Below are positions 35,736 to 47,322 of a stretch of 64,000 bases of DNA, one piece after another. The stretch comes from Athripsodes cinereus (taxonomy: Eukaryota > Arthropoda > Insecta > Trichoptera > Leptoceridae). The stretch is from positions 10,726,001-10,790,000 of the forward strand of contig OX388322.1 of the NCBI GenBank assembly GCA_947579605.1, read 5' to 3'. A model generated the notes under the pieces. The model was not told where the DNA came from, made no database searches, and was given only the letters and a program-made list of their open reading frames with translations. Position numbers and translations under genes: made by a program. The first letter of the stretch is position 1, and each line of letters starts with the position of its first letter.

Positions 35736-37015
35736 TCGCAATAAAAAGTGAAATTCTACGAAATAAATGCTTGTATGATTTGAGAAATAAGTTTTAGAGG
35801 ATGTCAATTATTATTACCTATGTAGGGACCCGGCAATTCGTATTCAAAAGTATCATTTTATATCACAATAGCATGTTATTGAAACGAGAAAACAGTATTT
35901 CTTTTGAAACGCGTATAAAATTCAATCCCGTCGCTTTTCTTGCGGCGTAGGTAGAAAGGATCGAATGCCACAACATACTATCCTTGCATTCACTATTTGC
36001 TTCCTTCATTGTAATACTATGTATTTTTTATGCTGTCTTGCACATTTATATCATTCTACTCAACACTCAGACAGCTTATCTGTCACGGGAAAATTTATGT
36101 TTTTATTGTTTTTCCATCTGTCACATACCTACCTTTAAAATAAAGCTACATTTTATATTTGCCTGACTATGAGAGCGAAAGCTATCGATAATCGGCTCGC
36201 AAATAAAAAAAATTTCGTAACCATGCTCCAAGAGACACCGTTCATCTTTTTATGTATTCTGCTCAACAGCTCTACTATTTATTTTTTATACATTAACTTT
36301 TCAATTATCTTAACAAATTACTAACGATTTTGCAACTGAATGAAGTAAATACATATTACTAACATTTCTCTATTTGCAAAGTTTACCTCTGGCTCAAATT
36401 ATATAAACTACATAAAGAGTAATAAATTACTAGATAAAGTATACAGCAGATGTTTCATAATGTACTAACTCAATCAGGGGCCCGTACAAATTATATGTAG
36501 AAGGATTAGTGAGTTATACAATGAGTTTGATTCGTGGAATAGCAAGTGGGTCAAAGAACTGTTGAAATTCTCTTAGTATGTGGTGGTAGTATAGTAGTAT
36601 TAATAGTAGCTAATAGATAGAACGTGGTGGCAGATTGATGTATCGTCATCAGTTAACCGCTCTGTAGTTCCGTTTACTGCTTGGGGAGAAACACGAATGG
36701 GAGACAGGGTGTGGGTGGCGTGATATACCTACCTTTACCCACTTATATTCATAAGAACAAGGAAAATCATTATTCGTATTGCACAGCTCCTAAATGCAAC
36801 AACCACATGTGAAAATAAATTAACTTTCTATCTTAAAATCACATTGTTGATAGATCATTGATTATCTTTCTTCATATTTTACATTAAGATTCAAATAATT
36901 TATTAAATAATTACTGTACCTATTTTCTTTTAGAAATAAATGTAACAAGACAATATGATACCAATCTGTCGACAAACCAAAAAGTGACAATTTTCCATAA
37001 AAACTTTTAAATTTA

Positions 37016-37083
37016 GTCCTTCCACGGTGATTTTATTTGTTGAGATCAGGCTTTCAGAAGCTTTCACTTCATTATCAGGCAAG
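37016..37083. repeat. Small dispersed repeat, also at 10335
   Basis: CTTCCACGGTGAT, GGCTTTCAGAAGCTT and CATTATCAGG match the segment at 10335-10412 in the same order. The family is unknown. Confidence 0.5.
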
Positions 37084-39454
37084 AATAAAACTGGCTTGTT
37101 TGATGATAGCCGGCTCGCGACTACTTGATTTTATGTTATTTTTGCCAAATATTATTAGAAAATTTTCAAAATATTTTCCATCCATAATCACTGTTTCCAT
37201 AACAATAGTATATTTTGCTGAAATAAAAACATAAGATAAAAATATACACAGATAACTTCTATCTTTATTTAATGTATGTATGATGAAAATATTTTTGAAA
37301 GAGAGAAAAAGATCTATGTCAAATTAATTAATTATGATGTCGTTGTTAAAGTTGGTAAAAAAAAAGAATAAGGTCAGTGAATATTATTCTCTAACAGAAT
37401 AATGTCCCTGCCTCTTTTAAAACCATAAATTAAAAGAAGTGGTGCGAAGAAGATGATTATAAAAGGTCTAAACAAATTCCTTGCAAATGACAGTAATATT
37501 TTGATCAAAAAGCTTCTGGGCTGCCATGATAAAAAAATAATAATGTCTCAAAAAACAATTATTAGGTAAAACAAAAAGCTTTTAAATTTAGCATCACAAA
37601 TAATAAGAAAAATATATATATATAAATATATTGAATACTCCAATAAAAAACGTTGAAATTTAGCCGCGAATTAATGAAAATTGCACAATTATTGTTAGTG
37701 AAACAATATTTTTAATGTCTTCATATTCAAACTATTTCGATTATTGTTATATTTCCATTTCAGCAATCAAATGAAAGCGTCGATAATGATTATTTGTTTT
37801 GGTATAATTATGAAGCCATTACGTTGAGTATCAAACAACGTGGTTTGTGTTGCCATTAATGTAGTGCCTACTCCATGTTTATTATGTTGTCTAAAATAAA
37901 AATCATTTATATATTATTTGTGTACCTAATGTCTATACTTAAGTTATTATTGTTTGAACTAAATACATCCCACTTAATATATTTCGTAAAATGAATAAAA
38001 AAACGCGTTTTTAATAATGGTCTTAAAATAATTATACTGACCCTAACAATGAGTAAAAAAAGTGGTTTATTGCATAAGGTATTATGTATTAAAAGCATGT
38101 AAAGCTAAGTTCTTCAGTAAATATAATACGATAGTTTTGTAATTTTTCACTGTTATAACAATCAATTATTTAACATTTGTAATGGGAAAGACTTCAGGCA
38201 TTTTTGTGAAAATTTTATACTCAAATAACCTGTTTTTATTTATTTACCTGTTTTTTATGATTGTTATAAAAACACTAATTGTACCAAGAAAAGTTTATTT
38301 ATTTATTTATTTATTTTATTCTTCTTGCACATCATCATTCATATAACAAATAAAATAAAGCAATATACACAGGAAAAAATGTGATGATGTGCAGTGGCGA
38401 GATTATCACTATATAGTGATTTCTTCCATCTAACTTTAAAGTTCAGTCAGTTAGATCGGCAAACAAATATTTTTTACGGTTTAGAGTCCACAGAACAAAA
38501 TCGGGAGACTTAAAGACACAATAAGGTTGTTTTAGATAAAGCTCTTTTTTCCAAATCAGAGCTGAGTACATTTTTAACATTATGTGTGGGTACATCAATA
38601 AAGTTAAGTTACAGTTCAGTTACAGTTCAATAAAGTTAAGCTTACTTGAAAAACTCGTAGGTTTATCGTTACAGGATAGATATATAAAATGGTAAAAATA
38701 ATATTTAAAAAATAAATTTTCTGAATCTCTCCACGTACATCTAATATTTTCTCAGTTGAGTGAGGAGACGAGGCCCTGTGTATTTAACATAATATGGGTC
38801 ATTATTATAGATAAGTACGTAATGGTCACAAACACGCACACAATACAGAGTTGATAATACCTATAGCTTTAACACTCAACCTTAAAGAAAAAGCTTTCAC
38901 AAAGGAAGAAAGAAAAATAATAATAAAAAGTTCTACCTAGGTATATTCAATAGAAAATACAAGTGCGGAGAGCCACTTAACACTTAAAATTTGGTCTCAT
39001 TATTTTGCTCAATGCCACAATGACAAGTACTAGGTATTATATGGCAATGTATTATATATTTATTTGCAATAATCTCATCCAATTCTCTTGAGATGAGATG
39101 ACAGTTTGAATGGAATCATTGACATGATATATAAGTACCTAGTGTAATATTATATTGAGCTAAGATGTTTTGCTTGATATTTGAGCATCGATTCGCAAGT
39201 AGATTCGTAAATAAAAACGCTCCCTGTAGAGTCATATCATGTTCGCTAGATTTTGATATAACTATTTGAAATATTTCTGAAATGAATTTTTATTTAGAAC
39301 AAATAAGAGCTAAACGCATTAACATAAGGTTTATTCTAATATCAGTATTCGTAAGTGTAAATAAATTGCTCTCGATTTACTTCACCTTCGCAGTGTAGCC
39401 ACCAGAGAAATTCTTGTTTAGAAATGATTAATATATATTTTGAAAATAGTAATA

Positions 39455-39560
39455 GGCAAAGGGTCCGTGATTCGATCCCAGGTGCTGGCAAACTCCTCTT
39501 TTACGACACAATCTTTTAGCTTACTGTGAAAGGTGTATAAGGTTATATTTAGGTTTAGGT
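39455..39560 (+). repeat. tRNA-derived SINE fragment
   Basis: A B-box-like region (GGGTCCGTGATTCGATCCCA) is followed by GTGCTGGCAAACTCC and a CTGTGAAAGGTGTATAAGGT stretch. The same order is seen, inverted and better preserved, at 56375-56512. The A-box side is missing or decayed. Confidence 0.6.
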
Positions 39561-39715
39561 TTATACCCTCTATAAGAGTGTAGTGAGGACAGTAGTGGCA
39601 TATGGGTATGAGGCGTGGACAATGTAAGCAAAATCTGCAGAAATGTTGTATAGATTTGAGAGAAGAGTGCTCCGAAAATCCAGTGGTTGGCAGACCTAGG
39701 CTAAGATAATAATAA
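39560..39715 (+). pseudogene. Decayed RTE-type LINE fragment
   Basis: Plus-strand translation gives LYKSV, then RTVVAYGYEAWTM, a stop, then YRFERRVLRKS. This is the segment between the RT core and the C-terminus of RTE elements (compare ILLYGCETWT and FERKILRR in the copies at 19259 and 17551). It ends in an (AAT)n run at about 39705-39716. Confidence 0.65.
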
Positions 39716-41764
39716 TAATTTTAGAAACGGATTTACCAAAATAAACTCAAAACTAATTGAACAGGCACCGAGTTTACAACGCGCTTGATAATTTTAAGAC
39801 TTTTCCCTTAGAACAATGAAGAATGAAAACTTATTACTAAATAACTTTATGAACCTCGTAACTGTAGCAAAATTTAACCTGCGTAAGAAGCAAATCATAG
39901 ACATAACTAATACACATGATTAATACTAACTTGTTTAACAATACATTTCTAACTTCAACATGGTATAATAATATAATATTATATTTTCTATTCAAACTCA
40001 AAGTTTTGAAACGTCTGCCATGTCAAATAGATGGACATCGGATTTCTGGACATGACAAGCTATGTCCAAAACCACCTTCAGCTATTTTGTAATTGAAAGC
40101 ATTGTTGTGGAACAAAATTATTATTATTATTATCGTACTTGAAAATTAAATTTTTGCTCTGCTCACAATCAATGTCAAATTAAGTACCAACTCTTGAAAA
40201 CATAAATTGCGTGGTAGATGTCAATAGTCGAATTCAGTTAATACCTATTACGTGTTTTCCAATAAATAATAATAAAAATATTTTTTTATTTTTTTTACTG
40301 ATGGTAGAAAAGCTCCAAGAGACCTTGGCAAAAAAAAATATAAACAGCTCTATAATTCTTAATAACGTAAACAAATAATTTTTTTACATGTTTTTACAAA
40401 AAGTAGCCAAACTTTCATTCAAACTTATCGCAGATGGCTTTATTCAAAAACTGATAAAACAAAAGATCTTGATAAGCACTGCGTTTAAAATTAATATTAA
40501 TAATTGTATTATAGGATTAGAATTTAAATTCTACAGGCGCAATTGGTGTTTAATATTAATATCTAATTCCGCTCGCAAATCAAAAGATGTCATTATCTCA
40601 CAAACAAAATATTTTATGCTCACTTGGATTTACGACCGCGAGATAATCTCCAAAACAATAATAAAATTATGTTCCGACGTAGGACCATCCATTGTTTACC
40701 GTAAATATTAACGTAAGCCGCCCCTTTCAAAAGGATGGCATTACGGAACGTAAAAAGCATTTAGAAATATTGAAATATTCAAAGCACTTAATGTAAAGGT
40801 ACATATTTTACTTTTAAAATTAAATTTTTGATGGAAACGGGTAAAGAATTACGTCTACTTTGATGTCCCTGTAAAAAGTTGTTTGTAAAATGTTTTTTTT
40901 TTTAGTTTAAAAATTGTCGGTTCATTGTCTTGTTAATTGTAAATTATTTTGTTTGAAATATTAAAAAAATGCTTATGTACCTATATCATAAAAATATTAT
41001 AATTAAAAAACTTAATTATCGCAACCTTAATCCATTGGTTATGAACTATTTCGTGTTTTTATCAAAATTTTGTCTTACTAAAATTATGATTTTTGATGTA
41101 CCTACATAAAAGTATGCTTATGTTTTAACTTTTTTACTGCGATAGGAATCAAAATCGACAAATATCAATTAAAAGTGAAATATTTAATGCCGTAAGAAGA
41201 CAAAAGACGTCTCTTTCGTTTTTATTACACTATAGCAGAATAAAAAAGAAGAATATTTTATTTTTACTAATCCCATTGAAATGAATGGTAGAACGAGGCA
41301 TGACGGTTGCGATCCTCAGAATTGAGACACTGGCGGAGATGATGATGATATAAGCTATAAATAAAATTGAAATAAAGAAAATTATTTTTATTGTAACAAA
41401 GAAACATAGATAAATATATACGAGTATATTAAGCACTTAAATTATGAAATATCTCGACGGTAAAAGGATGTTCAAAATACTTCCCGTTTTATGCACGCAT
41501 TTATCAAAACCAAAGAAGAAGTACACATGTATTTGCGTGTTTTGTTCTTCATAAATCATAATTATTTTATGAAACATATTAAAGACTCCAACCGTATTAT
41601 TGCAGCAAGCACTGAAAATTACATACTCCCTGTATCCCATAAAACATGAATAAAATTTTACAGTTACCTACGTTCATAAGATGTAGCAGTATCATTAATT
41701 TTACCAGCTTTTATCAAAAAAAAAAAGTTTAATATTTCTCTTAAATTTTTGTTTTTGAATAAAT

Positions 41765-41945
41765 TGCCCAATCGTTAAGTTTCGGACTTTCGATCAACAG
41801 ATTCTAGGTTCGATATCTCCCACTACCGGACTCACAGATTTTTAATCGCGAGATTTTCGAGTCTTCCGCTAACAAATTACTCTGTACACTTAACTTACTG
41901 TGAGGGTGTTTAGGACTATATTTGGGTTTATTAATTACAAACCCA
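41765..41945 (+). repeat. tRNA-derived SINE, divergent copy
   Basis: GCCCAATCGTTAAGTTTCGG followed about 30 bases later by a B-box-like AGGTTCGATATCTC, then TTACTGTGAGGGTGTTTAGG and a TATTTGGGTTTA end. The tail matches the SINEs at 39455 and 56375. Confidence 0.55.
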
Positions 41946-43013
41946 AAACGGTTAAAATATTATCTCAATGAAGAAAAATAAATGCAAAATTGTAACTAAC
42001 ACCTTCCAAACTAAAATTAAACAACAGATATAGTCATCATTACAAACTTTAATTTTGTTAATTGATACCAGATCCTTTGTTAATAGTTGTGTCTAATTAA
42101 TACAAGTTTATAGGGAGAAACAGTTACTATGCCAATAATATTAAATTTAATAGTTATAACTATAAGTACCGTCTGCCTATTCTTAATAATAATATGTGTA
42201 TAACACTGCTTCAGAAATAAAATGAATACTACAATCTTATTTAAATTAAATAACACGAAAGTCTTGTTGAAATGTTAAGTAACACTTACTCGTTTCATTA
42301 ATAAACATGAAGTAAAATACCTTTACCTGGGTGAGTTGGAAGAGATCATGCCTGTGCAGATAAAACTTGATTGTTTTAACATTGCCTACCTCGCTTGTAG
42401 AAAATGGCATGAATTTTAATATTTTTATATATACGCAAACTAATGCAATTATCAACAAATAAAATTTTCATTTCTAGTAGTGGCAGACCAATTATATGTC
42501 GAGAATTCCATAAAACATGCTAACACAATAATAAAGAGTGCTATTCGTACTATTTCTCCTGATTCTGAACGATTACAATGTATGTATATAAACATACCAA
42601 TTATCCGTGATAATTGACTATTATTACATAAAAAATAAAACAACCAGGAATCGATTCACTACTGTTCACTACAAAATTGTATTTAATATTGGCAAAAAAG
42701 GATAATCACGTAATCATATAACAATATGGAACCTTTCATCAAGTTTTCAGTAGAAAAACTATCAAAGACAAAGTGTTTATTTACTTATTTATTTTTTCAT
42801 TTACATGGTACACAACAGATGAAAGACATATAAATATAAACATGAAAGCGACAAAAACATTCCAATAGTCTTACTAGTGTTGGATATTTTCCGGTCCGGC
42901 GTCTTTGCTTCGTTACTTAGGTACCTACTTTCCGTGTCCAGCCTAAATATTTCCACTCCAAAACGTGGCGACAGATATCGCTGTGTTATACATTTCTTAG
43001 AACCAAGTCATCA

Positions 43014-43434
43014 GTAGGCCTAGTCAAAACGTATTTAAGCGTAACGTTTTCGTTCAAACAAGACGAGATTGCGAGAACGCGTCAATTTTCGGAGGTACTT
43101 GGGTATTTTAGCTCCGATTTTTTTTTTTTTTTTAATTTTTCTATACACAGATGTCAGTATAGCTGGCGGACTTATCACTTACGTAATTTCTTCCAGACAA
43201 CCAGTGCTGTCTCAATTTTGCTGAGACAGTTCTCTTCCAAACCCTGGTTGCGAAAATTGCTTACAAAACTCCGCGACCCAGCTGGGAATCGAACCCAGGA
43301 CCTCGATGATGCAAGTCGATTGCGATAGCCGTTGCACCACGTGGCCGGTTGGCTCCGAAAATTGACGCGTTCTCGCAACGTCGTCCGCGTTTGAACGAAA
43401 ACGTAACGCTTAAATGTGTTTTGACTAGGCCCAC
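43014..43434. mobile_element. MITE with about 75-bp inverted repeats around a tRNA-like core
   Basis: The left arm begins GTAGGCCTAGTCAAAAC at 43014. It runs through GCGTAACGTTTTCGTTC and AACGCGTCAATTTTCGGAG and is repeated inverted at about 43355-43434. The arms differ at only a few positions. The interior has a poly(T) run at about 43120-43132 and a tRNA-like block (43262-43352). No transposase is present. The exact ends and target duplication are not resolved. Confidence 0.85.
43262..43352 (-). repeat. tRNA-like SINE head inside a MITE
   Basis: The minus strand reads GGCCACGTGGTGCAACGGCT (A-box-like) and, about 40 bases later, GGTCCTGGGTTCGATTCCCA (B box), followed by GCTGGGTCGCGGAG. It looks like a tRNA but lacks a well-paired acceptor stem. 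A decayed relative is at 54965-55032. It is more likely a SINE promoter than a working tRNA gene. Confidence 0.65.
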
Positions 43435-45032
43435 TGGACTTTTACCATCTTCTATACATGTACCTACATATTTTTGTAATAAGCTATCACATCTTCTATT
43501 GGCTGGTATAATCATTCTGATAGGTTCTATTTGCTGATTTTTAAATAAAATGTATTAATTTATTAATAGACGACTTAAAGTCTTTAACAAAATAATAATA
43601 AAAAAAAACAACAAATAATATCAAAACAATAAATTTAAAAAATCTACAACAAAGCATCTATGACTAACCTTAAGCGCAATGCATCAAACTAATTTTCTAA
43701 CGGCGCGGCGTATAAACTGAATGCACTGAATATAAGTTTGTAATTCTATTTTTTTCTATTTCAATGAGCAAAACGACATAAAATCATCAAGTGGAAACAT
43801 TCATTAATTAATATAGATAACCTAAACAATTTCTCAATTGAATTGTCTCATTCGTTACAAATGATTAAACATCATAAAAATTCTTTTAATTTTGTGTTTC
43901 ATATTAATAAAAGGCAATCATAAATTTACCTGAATATTGTGCTGGTTGAACAAACATTCGAAAACATCGTAAACAAGGAACGGAATCAATTGCAATGCAA
44001 AAGCTCGTGAAATTCTGAAATAATACATTGAAAAACGAATGCGGTATTTCACTTTTATTGTACTCTTCTTTTCGATAATTTCCCCGTAAATAAGGTAAAA
44101 TAATATTACTTCGGAAATAAGTTAAAAATGTAGTGAAAGTCAAGTAGGTTTTAGAAAACGGAAAGATTGTATCCGGGATCTCCTGGCTGAAAATCCAAAA
44201 TTCTATCATTGGCTACTGGCCACCTCACCGTAATAATAAAAAATATTTTTATTTTTATCATCAAAATCTTTATAAAAAAAATCTTTAAGATTGTGTGCTG
44301 TTTAATGCAATTTATAAAATAATTTTCCTACAGAATGTAAGAAAAAAAATATCTTATTTTAAATTGCTGACACCTCACGGTTGCCTTTCAATTACATCGC
44401 ATGCAGGAAAAACGTCCCGTTACGTTAATATTAGTATGCGGAGCAAACACAAAAATCCAAATATCCAAAAAAAGGCAAGTAATGAAACATATAAACTTGG
44501 AACTGTTTACTTTTAGACCTCTCAAGTGACAATTTCCAGCTGAAAGGTATAGGATCGCAGCAAAAGTAGTTTATTATTATTCAAGAGACGATTTCAATTT
44601 GGGTTGAAACAATGAAAATAGATTACAACGAAGGCGATTTTTTTTGTACCTTTGTGGCATTGTATTTTTATTTCGCAGCACTCTTGTTTCGACTGTTGTC
44701 GAACATATGTAGCTTTGTAAAAAAAACCTGTACCTATATCTACCAATAAGTTCTCAACACCATGCATTATAGTAACGTAATTTAGATTTATCATAATATC
44801 TATCTAGAGGATAAATCATATTATTTACGAAGACTAGAAGACCATGCCAACGAATGGTATTGGTATTATTTTTCTCAATATCCACTCCACAATGACTATA
44901 ACAGTGTTCTAAAGATAATGGGATGCAAAACTGAAAGTAAATATTGATATCAACGTGTTAGTGAGATGATTTACTGGCGTGCAATGAAGGTGATAAGTGA
45001 AAGTGAATGTGATTGAGGGTGTGGGTACTTAC

Positions 45033-45551
45033 GCGAGTCGTCTTAGGCGAAGTGCTGGTATCTCTTGATGAAGTCTTAATCGGTGAATAGTTAGGCTGAT
45101 GCGGCGCGTGCGCTGGAGAGGAATTGGAAAACGGGGGTGGAGTAGGGGTTTGGGATGAGGGCAGGGGAGGCGGGGAAGGTGCGCCGCTGCGCACGCGCAG
45201 CCTAGCCAGCGCGCTGCGTAGCCCCTCCGTGGTCGGCCGCCCGTAGCCAGCTAGCGCCCACAGCGCTCTCTCGGACGTCACCGGGGGCGTGGCGCACCGC
45301 CCGCCCCAGCAAGCCTTCACCAGCAGCTCCACGAGGCAGGACCGAGGCACTCCCCTGCCCTTGTTTTGTGACGGCCGTCGGTACCGCACCGAATGATACA
45401 CTCTTCGATCTTGATCGACTATTTTGAAAGTCTTCTCACGCTCTTGGTACACGTAACAATAATTGTTCTCCACCGTGAAAGTATTCAAGTCCTCTTCGTA
45501 TATAAATGAAGTTTCAGTGATTTCTCCCTTCACGTCGGGAGGGTCACAGCT
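45033..45551 (-). CDS. Right-most visible coding exon of the minus-strand gene
   Basis: On the minus strand the frame opens just after an in-frame TAA at 45555-45557 and runs about 173 codons to a donor ACTCGC|GTAAGT (intron from 45032). There is no ATG in it, so it should be an internal exon; the acceptor is weak (AAATAAAAG or AAAAGAG, about 45549-45551). The first part looks folded (ETSFIYEEDLNTF, NNYCYVYQEREKTFKIVDQD, RRVYHSVRYRR). A Cys/Trp-containing GC-rich part follows (CLVELLVKACWGGRC, RALWALAGYGRPT), then a Pro/Ser-rich tail. It joins the exon at 17975-18074 in phase 0. No family is recognised. High GC (about 45050-45380) against an AT-rich background supports coding. Confidence 0.72.
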
Positions 45552-47322
45552 CTTTTATTTCTGTTTAGTTATTTAGAACAGTTTCGGGCGTCACACGGTG
45601 ACAATATAATCAATTAACAGTTTGTATTCTAATATGGATATTGTAAATCTGGCAAGTAATTCCAAGTAAGGAACATATATACTCGTAATCGCTAGTTGAA
45701 AAATATTAAATAATTGTGTTCAGAATTTGTTTATAAATATCACAGAAGAAAACAACACAAAGTTTGTTTATATTTTGTCTACTTGTAAATCGATGGTCTA
45801 GTCACCAACTATGATAATACTGTGATATGTTGCATTTATTACATTTATAATAATGTTTTCTTTCAATGTTAAAATTTTTATTAGCATTCCTTTTCAATAC
45901 CAAAATTCTTTTGATTCCGTTGTTCAAAATCCTTAGAAGCAATTCTATTCTTTGTTTCTCCAAACAAAAAGCAAATTAATACTTAAAGAGGTGCAGATGA
46001 GTCCTGATATTAATAGTTTCTATATCTGGAAGATTCACGTTTTGAAGCGTTTCTACAAACTTTTTTTCTATAAGAGCATTATTTTAACTTGCAATGTAAT
46101 CTTTAACATTTGGTGTTTTCTTTATTCCTCGATAGTTTAGGATTAATTCTATCGAATATAATATTATTTGTTGATATTAAATCAGTCTTGTTTTATTTTT
46201 ATATTTTACCAAAGCCTATAGCAATATATCCAGCTCTACTACATGAAGAATGTTATAGACAATAATGTGCGATATCTAAATATTTATGCTTTTCTATTTT
46301 CTTCACTACAATAATATCAATATTCCTTCCTTCTACTTCCAGCGTCGCGTGCAAATATTGTTGTGATAATTTTTATACGAGAATAATAATATTATACCCC
46401 TTTCTCTTCAAATCGTGTCCAAAACTGTCAGAAAATTGTTAAACAAATGTGACAAGATGAAAAATGCTTCATGTAAAAAGGTGAGGTGTGACTTTGTGCG
46501 GAAGCTTTGTTATTTGTGCGATCACAAATTAACAAACTACATTATAATCAAGTGAGTGATATCAAATCTTCCTATGGTCCCATAGTTGAATCAATAATCT
46601 CAAGATATATCTATGAAGGTCATGATCTCATCTCCTCATAGAATGACGTCATCAATTTCGAATATCTACAACTTCTTCGTCATCATGCACTGATACAAAG
46701 TTCTGCGTTTGAATCTCCATTGCTCACTTGTGGATTCCATATAAATGACAAACAACTCTACTTAAATGTCTTAGCACGGAAGGTCATATAAACTAAGCAC
46801 TAAACACACAAACATGTGAAACTCTTTGAAGAACAAACTCACAAATAAAGTATGATTGTAAATAACTAGATTATTCAGTGCAAAGATACTACATGTTAAT
46901 GCACACCATGTAGTTATGTCCACTCTTGCGACGAAATGGAATCTGGAACAAAAGAAAATTTGTATTTATTAATGAATATTCTTAAAAAAGTAAGATAATG
47001 AGCGAATTATTCTGTTTTGTTTCAAGAGATACATAAATTAAATGTCAATATGTACTTTATTATTTATAATGATCATTTGTTATCTACTAACGAATCTCGG
47101 TCAGGTAACTGTGGCATTTAATTGAAAAGGAAAATTTATGTACAAATTCTAAATGTGAAATAAATTCAACCCTCTTTTGTTCGTTTATAATAATTTTCAG
47201 ATAAAGGTAACTTAATTAAAAGTACTCATTAAATAAATCAAATCAAATCTCAAAATCAGATAAATCTGAAAATATTTTATTAAAAAATATATAAAATCCA
47301 CATACCATGATGACTATAATAA
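45552..47322. other. AT-rich stretch, no gene seen
   Basis: This is upstream of the right-most exon in gene orientation. I found no further exon, promoter or repeat that I can support. The missing 5' exon or exons of the minus-strand gene must lie here unseen or to the right. Confidence 0.5.

Larger units (their letters stand above)
18075..45032 (-). other. Long intron of the minus-strand gene, about 27 kb
   Basis: This lies between the donor of the exon at 45033-45551 (GTAAGT, 45032-45027) and the acceptor at 18075. Further small exons could be hidden here; the phase match (0/0) only shows that none is required. The transposable elements found inside are listed separately. I see no gene in 18075-19240, 21591-25940, 26040-28010, 28220-29430, 29590-30620, 31850-33060, 33110-34330, 35740-39450 (apart from the repeat at 37016), 39720-41760, 41950-43010 or 43435-45032. 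Confidence 0.55.

Noticed and set aside
35345..35751. Three overlapping hydrophobic ORFs
   Set aside because: They lie in the T-rich 3' untranslated region of a LINE; hydrophobicity follows from base composition.
40388..40711. 107-codon open frame
   Set aside because: The composition is that of AT-rich noncoding DNA, there is no recognisable motif and no splice or repeat context; chance ORF.
43262..43352. Functional tRNA gene
   Set aside because: A and B boxes are present, but there is no convincing acceptor stem and it lies within a MITE; treated as a SINE head.
43904..44209. 101-codon minus-strand frame
   Set aside because: It is Phe/Ile/Tyr-rich as expected from AT-rich sequence, with no motif and no phase-compatible splice sites found.
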